Shown piece by piece: positions 34,223 to 44,200 of a stretch of DNA of 48,941 nt. The stretch comes from an uncultured Clostridia bacterium. GTDB taxonomy: Bacteria; Bacillota; Clostridia; Oscillospirales; Acutalibacteraceae. The stretch spans positions 1 through 48,941 of the forward strand of contig CALWVM010000015.1 of the NCBI GenBank assembly GCA_944384985.1, written 5' to 3'. The notes beneath the pieces are model-generated. The model was not told the DNA's origin and searched no databases. It saw nothing but the letters and a program-made list of their open reading frames with translations. Numbering within the stretch: the first letter of the stretch is position 1; every line of letters begins with the position of its first letter. The translations under genes were made by a program, and so were the position numbers.

Positions 34223-35571
34223 TATACCAACCTTTCGCGCACGACTTCGGCGATGGTTTCCCCAAGCGTGCGGATCTTTTCTTCATCCTCGCCCTCGAGC
34301 ATCACGCGCACAAGCGGTTCTGTTCCCGATACGCGCACCAGCACACGGCCTGTGTCGCCGAGCTCTGCTTCCGCACTTTGGATGGCGTTTTGAATCTCTT
34401 TATCATCGGGGAAGCGCACGCGCCCGTAGTTCGATACACGGACGTTATACAGCACCTGCGGATACACACGCATTTCGTCCGCCAGCTCTTTGAGCGTTTT
34501 GCCGGTCTGTTCAAGCACGGTCAGAAGCTGGATTGCCGAAAGCTGCCCGTCTCCCGTGGTGGCATAGTCCAGAAAGATGATATGCCCCGACTGTTCGCCG
34601 CCGATGGAATACCCGTTTTCGAGCATATTTTCCAGCACATAGCGGTCGCCGACCTTTGTGCGCTCGCACAAAATGCCGTTCTGCTCGCAGAATTTGAAAA
34701 AGCCCATGTTGCTCATCACAGTCACCACAGCGGTATCCTTCTTGAGCCTGCCCTGCTCTTTCATATGCTTGGCACAGACCGCTATTGTGCGGTCGCCGTC
34801 CACTTCTTCGCCGAGGTGGTTTACGGCGAGCATGCGGTCCGCGTCGCCGTCAAAGGCAAAGCCGAGGTCACAGTGGTTTTCCACAACACACTTTTGAAGC
34901 GAGCCGAGATGCGTAGAGCCGCAGTCGAGATTGATATTCACGCCGTCGGGTTTATCATGAATCACGACGCACTCTGCACCGAGCGATTCAAATACCTGCC
35001 GCGCCGAAACGCTTGCCGAGCCGTTGGCACAGTCGATCGCGATCTTTAAGCCGTCACAACGCACGTCGGTTGTTGAAAGCAAATGTGCAATATAATCCGG
35101 CACCGCGTTCTCTGCACGCGAGACCCTGCCGACCTCGCCGCCAATGGGGGTGGGCGGGGTTTTGATCTCATCGAGGATAATAGCTTCGATCTCGTTTTCG
35201 AGCGCATCGGGCAGTTTATAGCCCGTAGATTGGAAAATTTTGATGCCGTTGTATTCGCAGGGGTTATGCGACGCGGAGATCATCACGCCCGCGTCATATT
35301 GATACGCGGTCACGAGGTATGCCACGGCGGGCGTCGGCACAACGCCCAGAAGGCAGACGTCCGCGCCGACCGAGCAGAAGCCCGCCGTCAGCGCCGCTTC
35401 GAGCATCTCACCCGAGGCACGGGTATCCATACCGATGAGCACCCGCGGGCGATGCGCCAGATTTTCGGTCAGTACCATGGCGGCTGCCCGACCGATCTGC
35501 ATCGCAAGTTCGCAGGTAATCTCTGTGTTGGCAACGCCGCGCGCGCCATCCGTTCCAAATAATCTTCCCAT
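34222..35571 (-). CDS. glmM: Phosphoglucosamine mutase
   Basis: 449 residues. It interconverts glucosamine-6-phosphate and glucosamine-1-phosphate for UDP-GlcNAc and peptidoglycan synthesis. Active-site Ser101 is in ISASHNP, the metal-binding loop is FDGDADR, the sugar loop GGEQSGH, and the phosphate loop RVSGTEPLVRV; all are intact. The N-terminus GRLFGTDGARG is diagnostic for GlmM over other hexose mutases. ATG 35571 has AGGAGG six bases upstream; an earlier in-frame ATG (35595) overlaps ruvB's end and lacks one. It follows ruvB by 20 nt. Confidence 0.96.
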   Translation of the reverse strand: MGRLFGTDGARGVANTEITCELAMQIGRAAAMVLTENLAHRPRVLIGMDTRASGEMLEAALTAGFCSVGADVCLLGVVPTPAVAYLVTAYQYDAGVMISASHNPCEYNGIKIFQSTGYKLPDALENEIEAIILDEIKTPPTPIGGEVGRVSRAENAVPDYIAHLLSTTDVRCDGLKIAIDCANGSASVSARQVFESLGAECVVIHDKPDGVNINLDCGSTHLGSLQKCVVENHCDLGFAFDGDADRMLAVNHLGEEVDGDRTIAVCAKHMKEQGRLKKDTAVVTVMSNMGFFKFCEQNGILCERTKVGDRYVLENMLENGYSIGGEQSGHIIFLDYATTGDGQLSAIQLLTVLEQTGKTLKELADEMRVYPQVLYNVRVSNYGRVRFPDDKEIQNAIQSAEAELGDTGRVLVRVSGTEPLVRVMLEGEDEEKIRTLGETIAEVVRERLV

Positions 35572-35591
35572 TGCTCTCCTCCTGTTTTCAA

Positions 35592-36620
<1,029 letters not shown>

Positions 36621-36623
36621 CGT

Positions 36624-37232
36624 TTATACCTGCCTTGCAAGCGCCTTAAGCGCCTGCCGAATCATATCTTCTACTGAAAGTGCGGCATCAAGCTTCGCGA
36701 CTGCCGCCGCCGCTTCGCTTTGCGAATAGCCGAGCATTGTCAGCGCGCTGACAGCCTCTGCGGCGTTCCCTTCCGCCGAGGCAAGCCCTGCCGCTTCAAA
36801 TTCCGGCGTGACAGCCGAAAGCTCCAGCCCTTTGGCAAGCTTGTCCTTGAGCTCAAGCACCACGCGCTGCGCAAGCTTCGGACCGACGCCGGGCGCACGG
36901 GTGATCGCCTTGCTGTCGCCCGTGGCAAGGCAGAGCGCCAGCTTATCCGGCGGCAATTCCGACAAAATGGACAGCGCCGCCTTGGGGCCCACGCCCGAAA
37001 CGCCGATGAGCAGTTTGAAGCATTCCAGCTCCTGCTCGCTTGCAAAGCCGAACAGGTCGAGTGCATCCTCGCGGACGTTGAGATAGGTGTAGAGCGTCGC
37101 CGTACTGCCCTTTTCGCCGATGCGTTTGAGCGTCGTGAGCGTTGTGCTGCAACGAAACGCTACGCCGCCCGTCTCAATCGCAACGCTTTGCGTGTCGAGA
37201 TATACAATTTTGCCCGTGATCGAATAAAACAT
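36624..37232 (-). CDS. ruvA: Holliday junction DNA helicase subunit RuvA
   Basis: 202 residues. RuvA binds the four-way junction and recruits RuvB. It opens with the OB-fold (MFYSITGKIVYLD) and has two helix-hairpin-helix motifs, LLIGVSGVGPKAAL and ITRAPGVGPKLAQRV. After a variable linker, the C-terminal domain III (AVSALTMLGYSQSEAAAAV) contacts RuvB. The length is typical. It lies between ruvC (4-nt gap) and ruvB. Confidence 0.97.
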   Translation of the reverse strand: MFYSITGKIVYLDTQSVAIETGGVAFRCSTTLTTLKRIGEKGSTATLYTYLNVREDALDLFGFASEQELECFKLLIGVSGVGPKAALSILSELPPDKLALCLATGDSKAITRAPGVGPKLAQRVVLELKDKLAKGLELSAVTPEFEAAGLASAEGNAAEAVSALTMLGYSQSEAAAAVAKLDAALSVEDMIRQALKALARQV

Positions 37233-37236
37233 AGCT

Positions 37237-37743
37237 TTACCGTCTCTCCATTTGTTTGAGCTTACCCATCAGTGAGCCGCTTGCATGGCCGTGGCAGATC
37301 GCCATGGCAAGCGCATCGGCTGTATCGTCGGGTTTGGGCACCTTTTCGAGATTCAGGATAATGCGCGTCATCTCCTGCACCTGCTTTTTTTCCGCCCTGC
37401 CGTAACCGACAACGCTCTGCTTGACCTGCAAAGGCGTATATTCGTAGATCTCGACGCCGTGCTGCTGGGCGGCAAGCACCGTGACCCCGCGCGCCTGCGC
37501 CACGTCGATCACGGTTTTAGCGTTGGTGTTATAAAACAGTTTTTCAATCGACATCGCCTGCGGGCGCCATTTTGTCATCAGTACGCACAGGTCGCCGTAG
37601 ATCTTAGCAAGTCGCTCGGAAAACGGCGTATGTGCTTCGGTCGTGACTGCACCGTAATCAAGCACGGTAAACTTATTGCCGCGATACTCCAGCACCCCGT
37701 AGCCGACGATCGCATACCCCGGGTCGATTCCCAAAATCACCAT
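37237..37743 (-). CDS. ruvC: Crossover junction endodeoxyribonuclease RuvC
   Basis: 168 residues. The resolvase that cuts Holliday junctions. The four acidic residues are Asp7 (ILGIDPGY), Glu67 (SIEKLFY), Asp140 and Asp143 (KPDDTADALA), at the expected spacing. VVGYGRAEKKQVQEM matches the conserved basic region. The open frame runs 86 codons further upstream, but that part crosses the promoter at 37779-37807; ATG 37743, with AGAGGA upstream, starts directly at the first strand. It is the first gene of the long ruvC-to-DUF5711 run. Confidence 0.96.
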   Translation of the reverse strand: MVILGIDPGYAIVGYGVLEYRGNKFTVLDYGAVTTEAHTPFSERLAKIYGDLCVLMTKWRPQAMSIEKLFYNTNAKTVIDVAQARGVTVLAAQQHGVEIYEYTPLQVKQSVVGYGRAEKKQVQEMTRIILNLEKVPKPDDTADALAMAICHGHASGSLMGKLKQMERR

Positions 37744-37778
37744 TTGCGTGCCATTCCTCTGTAAGCCATATTTGATTA

Positions 37779-37807
37779 ATTTTACCACAAAGGACAGCAA
37801 ATAGCAA
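37779..37807 (-). promoter_or_regulatory. Promoter of the ruvC-led gene run
   Basis: On the minus strand TTGCTA (37807-37802), a 17-nt spacer and TAAAAT (37784-37779), 36 nt upstream of ATG 37743. I saw no LexA/DinR-type box (CGAACATATGTTCG-like) near it. Confidence 0.68.
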
Positions 37808-37882
37808 GTAAACAGACTGTGAATATTCCCCCCGGCTAATCCCGATAAAGCATTGTGTCTTTTGGAAAGTCGGAAGGCCCGT

Positions 37883-38572
37883 TCAATGCTGCTCAAACCG
37901 CGTGCGAAGTGCCGCAAGAGCGCGTTTTTCAATGCGGGAAACATACGAACGGGAGATGTGCAGTCGCGCGGCGATCTCGCGCTGCGTCTCAGGGATGTCA
38001 CCGTTCAAGCCATAGCGTTTGATGATGATCTCACGTTCACGCGCATCGCTCAGTTCCCGCACATACCGGCGAAGCTGCTCGGTTTTGATCTTACGGTCGA
38101 TATCGTCGGCGATGGTATCATCGGTATAAAGGACCTCGGACAGCGTCAAGGGGTTGCCCTCAGGGTCGGTGTCGATGGGATCGCTCATGGAAACGTCCTG
38201 CGCACTTTTGCGGCGGTTGCGGAAATACATGAGGATCTCGTTTTCAATACACCGCGCAGCATAGGTGGCAAGGCGCGCACCCTTTTTGCCGTCGAAGGAC
38301 TGGATACCCTTAATCAGCCCGATGGTCCCGATGGAGATCAGGTCGTCCTGGTCGGAATACGAAGCATAATACTTTTTGATAATGTGCGCAACCAGGCGCA
38401 GGTTATGCTCTATGAGGCGGTCGCGTGCGGCAAGGTCCCCTGCCCAGAACTGCTCGAGCGCCTCGCGCTCCGCCTTCGGGGACAGCGGCTTCGGAAAGGA
38501 GCTTGCCCCCTCGATATGCAAGATCAGATACAGCATATTGGCGCTGATAGCGGACAGCAGCTCTAAAAACAT
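37883..38572 (-). CDS. sigK: RNA polymerase sporulation sigma factor SigK
   Basis: 229 residues. The late mother-cell sigma factor of sporulation. Region 2 contains LIEHNLRLVAHIIKKYY, then DLISIGTIGLIKGI and ATYAARCIENEILMYFRN; region 4 ends with TQREIAARLHISRSYVSRIEKRAL. The DVSMSDPIDTDPEGNPL stretch is characteristic of SigK/SigE-type factors. The N-terminal hydrophobic part (FLELLSAISANMLYLILHIEGA) is a pro-sequence-like extension, normally removed by SpoIVFB. The gene is uninterrupted; no skin element splits it. ATG 38572 has AGGAGAGG upstream; the longer frame has no ribosome site. The upstream promoter is unclear: TATAGT at 38606-38611 pairs only with a TTGCAA at a 19-nt spacing, and control by SigE with SpoIIID, as in Bacillus, cannot be confirmed. 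Confidence 0.93.
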   Translation of the reverse strand: MFLELLSAISANMLYLILHIEGASSFPKPLSPKAEREALEQFWAGDLAARDRLIEHNLRLVAHIIKKYYASYSDQDDLISIGTIGLIKGIQSFDGKKGARLATYAARCIENEILMYFRNRRKSAQDVSMSDPIDTDPEGNPLTLSEVLYTDDTIADDIDRKIKTEQLRRYVRELSDAREREIIIKRYGLNGDIPETQREIAARLHISRSYVSRIEKRALAALRTRFEQH

Positions 38573-38654
38573 AGCGAAACCTCTCCTTTTTTGCCCTTTG
38601 GTTTCACTATATGAAATCGGTGCGGACGGCTTGCAAGTCCGCAGGGAAATAAAT

Positions 38655-38680
38655 AAGCAGACGGGCATACCCGTCTGCTT
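38655..38680 (-). terminator. Terminator of the GH25 gene
   Basis: Perfect 11-bp stem (38655-38665 with 38670-38680) and a 4-nt loop, 33 nt past the GH25 stop. The T-run on the minus strand is interrupted by As. Confidence 0.7.
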
Positions 38681-38712
38681 TTATCCTGTTAACACGCAAT
38701 GGAAGAAGTCCC

Positions 38713-40233
38713 CTACTTTGTAACAGCATACGCGCTGTATGGGCGAAAGCGGCTGCCGGGGGTCAGCACCTGCGCAAGCGCGGCGGCGGTCGGAACGGTT
38801 GTGCTTGCGGGCGCGTCATCGAGCGCCTTTTGCAGCGCTGCACGCACCTCGGCAGAGGGAACAGCTTGGATGCTCGAAGCCGCCGCTGTATAGAGCGCTG
38901 CATCGGGTGCGGCAATATAACGCGCTATATTCTGCTCCGCCAGACGATACGCGCGAAGTCCCGCGCTGTCGGTCAAAACCGTCTTACTGCCGACAGACTG
39001 CATATCTGTTTTTGCGGCATAATCATACAGCCCGATGTTTAAGTCCGTATTGCCTGATATGCCGTCCACCTTACCGCTGTCGGAATACTGCCACGCGCCG
39101 TAGCTGTATTTGAAATCCGTCTCTTTGGAGGTGTAGTGCGCCACCCAGATTGCATACTTTTGCAGGCGGCTAAATTGCAGCTCATCATAGAAAAAAGTCT
39201 TGGACGCATACACGCCCGCCTTGTAGCCGGCATTTTCCACCGCTTCACAGAACGCGACAGCAAGATCGGTGCGTTTGGAGCTGCTCAAAGTATCGGCGCG
39301 CCCGGTATGGCTGCTCGTGGCGAATTCCGTATCAAAATAGATGGGATAGGTGATCGCGTATTTGCGTGCCATATTGATACACGCGCCCGCCTCTTCGAGT
39401 GCTTCTTCCACATTGATTGCCTGGCTGAAAAAGTACAACCCCACGTCGATGCCCGCCGCAAGTGCGCCGCGGATGTTTTGCTCGGCGTTTTTATCCTGCA
39501 TAACGGGCTTGACGGGATCGGACGTGCCATAGCCGCGAAAGCCCACACGGATGATCGCATAGTCCACGCCCGCCGCTTTGACCTTGTTCCAGTTGATGCT
39601 GCCGTTCCATTGCGAAACGTCGATCCCCATGCGCGACGCCGTTGCGCCATAGGAATTGAAGCGGACGTTGCGTCCATTGAGCTTTACGATACCGCTGAAA
39701 GGCTTGTGGTTCGAATCCAGATAAAACGACGTGCCGGCAAGGTCTACAAGCCCTGTTACGCGCGAGACATCAGCATAAACATAATCCGTATAAGCGGAAG
39801 CCTGCACATCCGCCGTGCCATTGCTCGTGTTCGTATCGCCCTGCGGGATATTGTCACCGCTGCCGCTGCTGCCGCCCGAAAGCGCGCTATCCGGCACTTT
39901 TTCGCCGCCCGTGTCTTCATCCTTTTCCCGGTCGCCTGTCGCCATCTGCACGACAACATTGGTATTGGCCTTATATTTCGTGGTTGTCTGCGCTTCGGTT
40001 TCGGCTTCCGTCACAGCCGCGGTCGTAGTCTCCGGCGCAGTGGTGGTTGTTTCCGGCTGAGTAACGACGGCCGGAGTGGATGTCTCCACCTGCTCGGCGG
40101 CGGTTTCATGGAGCATCTGCGGTGCAAAAGAGGTAGTCAACAAAGCAAGCACCAAAGAGAGTGCGAACATGCTCGTAATGCGCAGACCATACAGAATGCG
40201 CCGTCGATTCAGCTTTTGTAAAAAGCGGAACAA
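38713..40233 (-). CDS. Membrane-anchored GH25 lysozyme
   Basis: 506 residues. One N-terminal membrane helix (about 17-37) leads to a long Thr/Glu/Ala-rich, disordered stalk (about 45-145) and then a short beta-rich module (150-197). The GH25 muramidase domain (about 200-405) has Asp205 in RMGIDVSQWNG, the catalytic Asp301-X-Glu303 in PIYFDTEFA (usually DVE), and AWQYSDSG...ISGNTDLN at the end. A C-terminal extension of about 100 residues has no recognisable motif. It hydrolyses peptidoglycan outside the membrane. Start: the promoter at 40265-40293 puts the transcript start near 40258, leaving no leader for ATG 40254. TTG 40233, with AAAGGGGTGAT upstream, fits best; ATG 40239 is the alternative. 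Confidence 0.88.
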   Translation of the reverse strand: MFRFLQKLNRRRILYGLRITSMFALSLVLALLTTSFAPQMLHETAAEQVETSTPAVVTQPETTTTAPETTTAAVTEAETEAQTTTKYKANTNVVVQMATGDREKDEDTGGEKVPDSALSGGSSGSGDNIPQGDTNTSNGTADVQASAYTDYVYADVSRVTGLVDLAGTSFYLDSNHKPFSGIVKLNGRNVRFNSYGATASRMGIDVSQWNGSINWNKVKAAGVDYAIIRVGFRGYGTSDPVKPVMQDKNAEQNIRGALAAGIDVGLYFFSQAINVEEALEEAGACINMARKYAITYPIYFDTEFATSSHTGRADTLSSSKRTDLAVAFCEAVENAGYKAGVYASKTFFYDELQFSRLQKYAIWVAHYTSKETDFKYSYGAWQYSDSGKVDGISGNTDLNIGLYDYAAKTDMQSVGSKTVLTDSAGLRAYRLAEQNIARYIAAPDAALYTAAASSIQAVPSAEVRAALQKALDDAPASTTVPTAAALAQVLTPGSRFRPYSAYAVTK

Positions 40234-40264
40234 GCCCATCACCCCTTTCTTCATTCTCGCAAAA

Positions 40265-40293
40265 ATACTAACATAATTCTGCTAAGCGCTCAA
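40265..40293 (-). promoter_or_regulatory. Promoter of the GH25 gene
   Basis: On the minus strand TTGAGC (40293-40288), a 17-nt spacer and TAGTAT (40270-40265), with TGT before the -10. It decides the start codon of the gene it drives. Confidence 0.68.
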
Positions 40294-40314
40294 GCCACAA
40301 ATTCTGGATGCGGC

Positions 40315-41124
40315 TCACAGGGCATAACGGCGGATCGCCGCGCCGACGCCGTTTTCGTTGTTGGAAAGGGTAACAACATCCGCCGCCGCCTTTGTGGGCG
40401 TGCGGGCGTTCGCCATGGCGACGCCGAGCCCCACGGCGGAAAGCATGGTCACATCGTTGTAGCCGTCCCCGCACGCCATGGTGTCCGCAGGGTCGATCCC
40501 CAAAAGCCGCGCAAGCTCCAGAATGGCGGCGCCTTTGTCACAGCCGAGCGCGGTGATCTCCAAAAAGCAAGGTTCAGAACGAAATACGGCGACAGGCTCT
40601 CCTTTGAGCGCATCGCGCAGGCGGACCTCTGCCGTTTCGAGGTAGTCCGGCTCGCCCGTAATCAGGAATTTCGGCGTGGAAAAGGTCAGCGCGTCACGAA
40701 AAGAAGGCACGCGGTCGATTTGAAGCCCGTTGACGGTCGTTTCCATCCGGAAATACTTGTCATCCGCCTTTTCGGTCACGGCGACATCGTCGCGGTACGC
40801 CGTCAGCGGCAGATCCAGCTGTTGCGCCGCCTCAAGGATCCGCCCATATGCCGACTGCGGCACATTTTTTTCGGTGAACGCGCGGTTCTCGCGCGGGTAA
40901 AACGTGCGCGCGCCATTGTAGGAGATCACATAGCCGCCGCGCGTTTGCAGATCCAGCTCGTCGATATAGCGGCGCACGCCGGGCGTCGGTCTGCCCGTGG
41001 CGAGCACAAACACGCCGCCGCGGTCCATGAATTCAAAAATATCCTGTTTGGTCTGTGGCAGGAGCACTTTGTTGTCGTTGACCAGCGTTCCGTCAATATC
41101 GACGGCAAGCAGACGCTTTTGCAA
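40315..41124 (-). CDS. Cof-type HAD family phosphatase
   Basis: 269 residues, typical for Cof-like sugar-phosphate or flavin-related phosphatases. The HAD nucleophile motif is AVDIDGTLV (Asp9, Asp11). FVLATGRPTPGV is motif II, the Lys motif is in CDKGAAI, and GDGYNDVTML is motif IV. A C2-type cap lies between. The substrate is unknown. The frame is open 70 codons upstream, but the promoter at 41147-41175 puts the transcript start near 41140, so only TTG 41124 fits; GAGGTGA lies five bases before it. The gene is transcribed alone between the GH25 and phosphoesterase genes. Confidence 0.9.
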   Translation of the reverse strand: MQKRLLAVDIDGTLVNDNKVLLPQTKQDIFEFMDRGGVFVLATGRPTPGVRRYIDELDLQTRGGYVISYNGARTFYPRENRAFTEKNVPQSAYGRILEAAQQLDLPLTAYRDDVAVTEKADDKYFRMETTVNGLQIDRVPSFRDALTFSTPKFLITGEPDYLETAEVRLRDALKGEPVAVFRSEPCFLEITALGCDKGAAILELARLLGIDPADTMACGDGYNDVTMLSAVGLGVAMANARTPTKAAADVVTLSNNENGVGAAIRRYAL

Positions 41125-41146
41125 AAAAATCACCTCATCGTCTGCT

Positions 41147-41175
41147 ATTGTAAACCGAACTGCCATGCAGGTCAA
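41147..41175 (-). promoter_or_regulatory. Promoter of the HAD phosphatase gene
   Basis: On the minus strand TTGACC (41175-41170), a 17-nt spacer and TACAAT (41152-41147). It lies inside the longer open frame, which excludes the upstream ATG 41166 as start. Confidence 0.75.
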
Positions 41176-41234
41176 TTCGAGGAATCCATGAGTTTTCAGG
41201 CTGCCAAAACCGCTTTTTGTGGAGATTGACAAAA

Positions 41235-41270
41235 TGCCCCGCCGTGTCCAAAACCGAACACGGCGGGGCA
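41235..41270 (-). terminator. Terminator of the large metallophosphoesterase gene
   Basis: Perfect 13-bp GC-rich stem (41235-41247 with 41258-41270), a 10-nt loop and TTTT on the minus strand. It begins 20 nt past the stop at 41291. Confidence 0.82.
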
Positions 41271-41290
41271 GAATATTGCAGAAAGACGGT

Positions 41291-44200
41291 TTACAGTTCT
41301 TCGTCACGCTTGCGTTTGATCGCACCGCCTGCAAAGGCGACAGTCGCCGCTGCGGGGATCAGGAACAGAAGGGCGGACGCAACCTGCTTGCCCGCCGTCT
41401 TCGGGACGTTGGCGTCCGTAATGGGCGTTTCGCCGCCGGGCGTTGTGCCGGGCGAGGCCGAGTCAGCTGCCTTAGAGATTGCGAAGCTGTCAATCTTCTG
41501 TACAGAACCGTCATTTACGGTATAGGCATTGAAGAACAGGTTTTCGCCGTCGATCTCGATCGCGGAGAAAACGGGGGCTTCTGCATCGACGATCGCTTCT
41601 GCGCGTGGGAACAGCTGGTCTGTGAGCGAGGCGTCTTTGGTCTGGTAATACTTGACACCTGCGCAGCCGTCAATGGCATAGACCGTGCCGTCTGGATTGA
41701 CCATGGCGGTATACGACGTACCGTCATGCGTGACAGTGCGTTCCACGATCTCGCAAACGGCGTTATCCTTCATGGCAGAGGTGCGCAGATACACATGGTC
41801 GTGCCCTTGCAGCACCACGTCGATGTCAAGCTGCGGCATCAACGCGGAAAGCTGTTTGCGCAGCGCCGTAATATCGTCGTCATCATAGTGCGAACCGTTG
41901 GAATAGATCGCCTTATGCATGGCGACGATTTTCCAGGTCTTGTCGCTCGCCGCGGCATCCGCTTTGAGCCATTCAACCTGTTTCGCGCCCAACGTATTGT
42001 CAGAATTCAGGTCGTTGGTATTGAGCACCATGAAGTGCGCGTTGTTGTAATCAAACGAATAGTACACACCGTTTGTGGTGTCCTGCGCCGGATAATCGGT
42101 CAGCAGGAAATTTTCGACCGTAGCGTTTGCCATGTCTTCCTCATGGTTGCCCGTAGCGGGCATCATCACCGTATTCAGGAGCGAATCGGAAGCGGCGTTG
42201 AACACCCAGTTCCACTGTTCGAAATTCTTACCGCTGTCCACAACGTCGCCCGTGTGCAGGATAAACTTCGCCTCCGGGTACAGCCCGAACGCCGTGTCGG
42301 CGACTTCGCCGAACGTCTCATACTGTTTTTGGGTGCCTGACTGCGTATCGCTCATGTGGAAAAACGTAAAGCTGTCGGAATTGTCCGCCATCTCGAACGT
42401 GCCGATATCGCTCCACCACCCGCGCGAGGCGTCGCCCACGCGGAAGCAGTATTTTTCACCGGGCTCAAGACCGCTTACCTGCACCATGTGGCGGTTGACT
42501 TCAAAGGGATAGGAAATGATGGAAATCACACCGAGATCCACGCCCGGCACTTCGCGCGTTACAAGCTCGGTAGAGGCCGAAATATTGCTGCCCGTGCTCG
42601 GGCGGCCCGTAAAGCGCGGATTCGCAGAATATGGGACAATTTCGATATCCGTGCCCGTGACGCTGTATTTCGTGTACCAGCTGATGTTGCGCGTGGTGGC
42701 GGTATCCGACCCAAAGGTAATCACAATGCCGGAAGGCAGGCGCAGGTCTTCCACCGTCGGCGTAACGGGGACTTTCCCCGTATAGGAGATAGTCGCCGCA
42801 TTATCCATGCGAAGGCCCGGATTTGTATCCGTTGTAAAGTCGGTCACATACACCAGGAATTCGTTGGCGATGGTATCCATCTGGCTCTTTGTCAGATATT
42901 CGTCCATCAGGCTTTGCAGCACATCGTCCAGCGAATTGTACTCCACGATCCCCGCTGCAAAGAACAGGTTGATGATCTGGGCAAGGCTCGGCGTGGGAAC
43001 AAGCCCGTTTAAGCTGCTGCTTTCAAAAGCGGTCAAGAGTTGCTCGATCACGTCGCCGAGCAGCGCTTGAGCTTCCACATCGCTGAGCGTCCCGAGGATC
43101 CCAACAAGATCCAGATGGATATTCTGGAGGATCTCGTCTTCCAGGAGGTCATGCAGAACAACATCCACAAGCGTGTCTAAAATCGCGTCCACGTTTTCCC
43201 CGCGGGAAAAGCGCGCGATCACATCGTTCATGAAGGGGTCGTCGCTGCGGTCCTCATCCCCCGAGTATATGTAGGCAAGGCAGGAGGAGACGGCATCACC
43301 GAGATTGCCGTTGCGTGTCAAGCTGCCGATGCCCAGCGTATCCAGGAACTTGGTGCATTTCTGGTCGGAAACTTCAATGGACATCAGTTTATCCACCGCG
43401 TCATGCACAACAGTCAGCAGGTGTTCCGTCCCCGCACCGCCGTCGAGATATTGACGTTCGACCTGGTCACAAACATTTTTGATGACCATTTTCAAGGTAA
43501 CCTTTGGGACATCCTGCAGCGCACCGAGCCCCGAAGCGCTGCTCAAAAGCGAATCCAGCGCGCCGTCGAGATCAAGGCTGTTGTTCAGATACCAGTAAAG
43601 CCCGCCCGCCTTTTCCATTTCGGGCATGAGCGTATATTCCAGCAGGTAGCGCACATAATTGGTGGCAAAGGTCGTCATGTCGCCGCCGCCGAAGTTCAGC
43701 GCGAACGCCGTATACTTAAACGGCTGGGGATACGTCGTGCCATGCGCTGTGACGGGGCGGGTACGGTCAATGTCATAGCTTTGGTAATCCAGCGTGACAT
43801 TCTCGGGCCCTGCGGTATTTTCCATCGTGACAACACGGAAATAACAGGGATAATTGAGCAGCGATGCAGAAGAACAATCGGTCAGCGTTTCGCCGTTGTC
43901 GGAGGTGTGCGAGGCAATATCCGTCATGTGGATGTGCCCCGTAAAGGCATAGTGCATACCGGCGTCGGCAAAGCTTTCGGCCACCTGCATCCAGTTGTCG
44001 ATCGGAAACGCGGTGAACGCATTATCCTCGTTTTCAAAGTGTTCAACCAAATTGAAGTGCGTGATGCCGATGGGCGTTAAGCCCTGTGCTTTGGCGTCGG
44101 CGATCTGGTCAAGCGCCCACGTCATGAGCGCGTCGGAATAGGCGCCGCGCGTTTCTGCAACGTTTAAGCCCTCGGAATGGATATCGCTCGAATAGCAGGC

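Noticed and set aside
41219-42340. A 373-codon plus-strand open frame and several others up to 43012 opposite the phosphoesterase gene
   Set aside because: They are shadows of the minus-strand gene with no domain, ribosome site or promoter.
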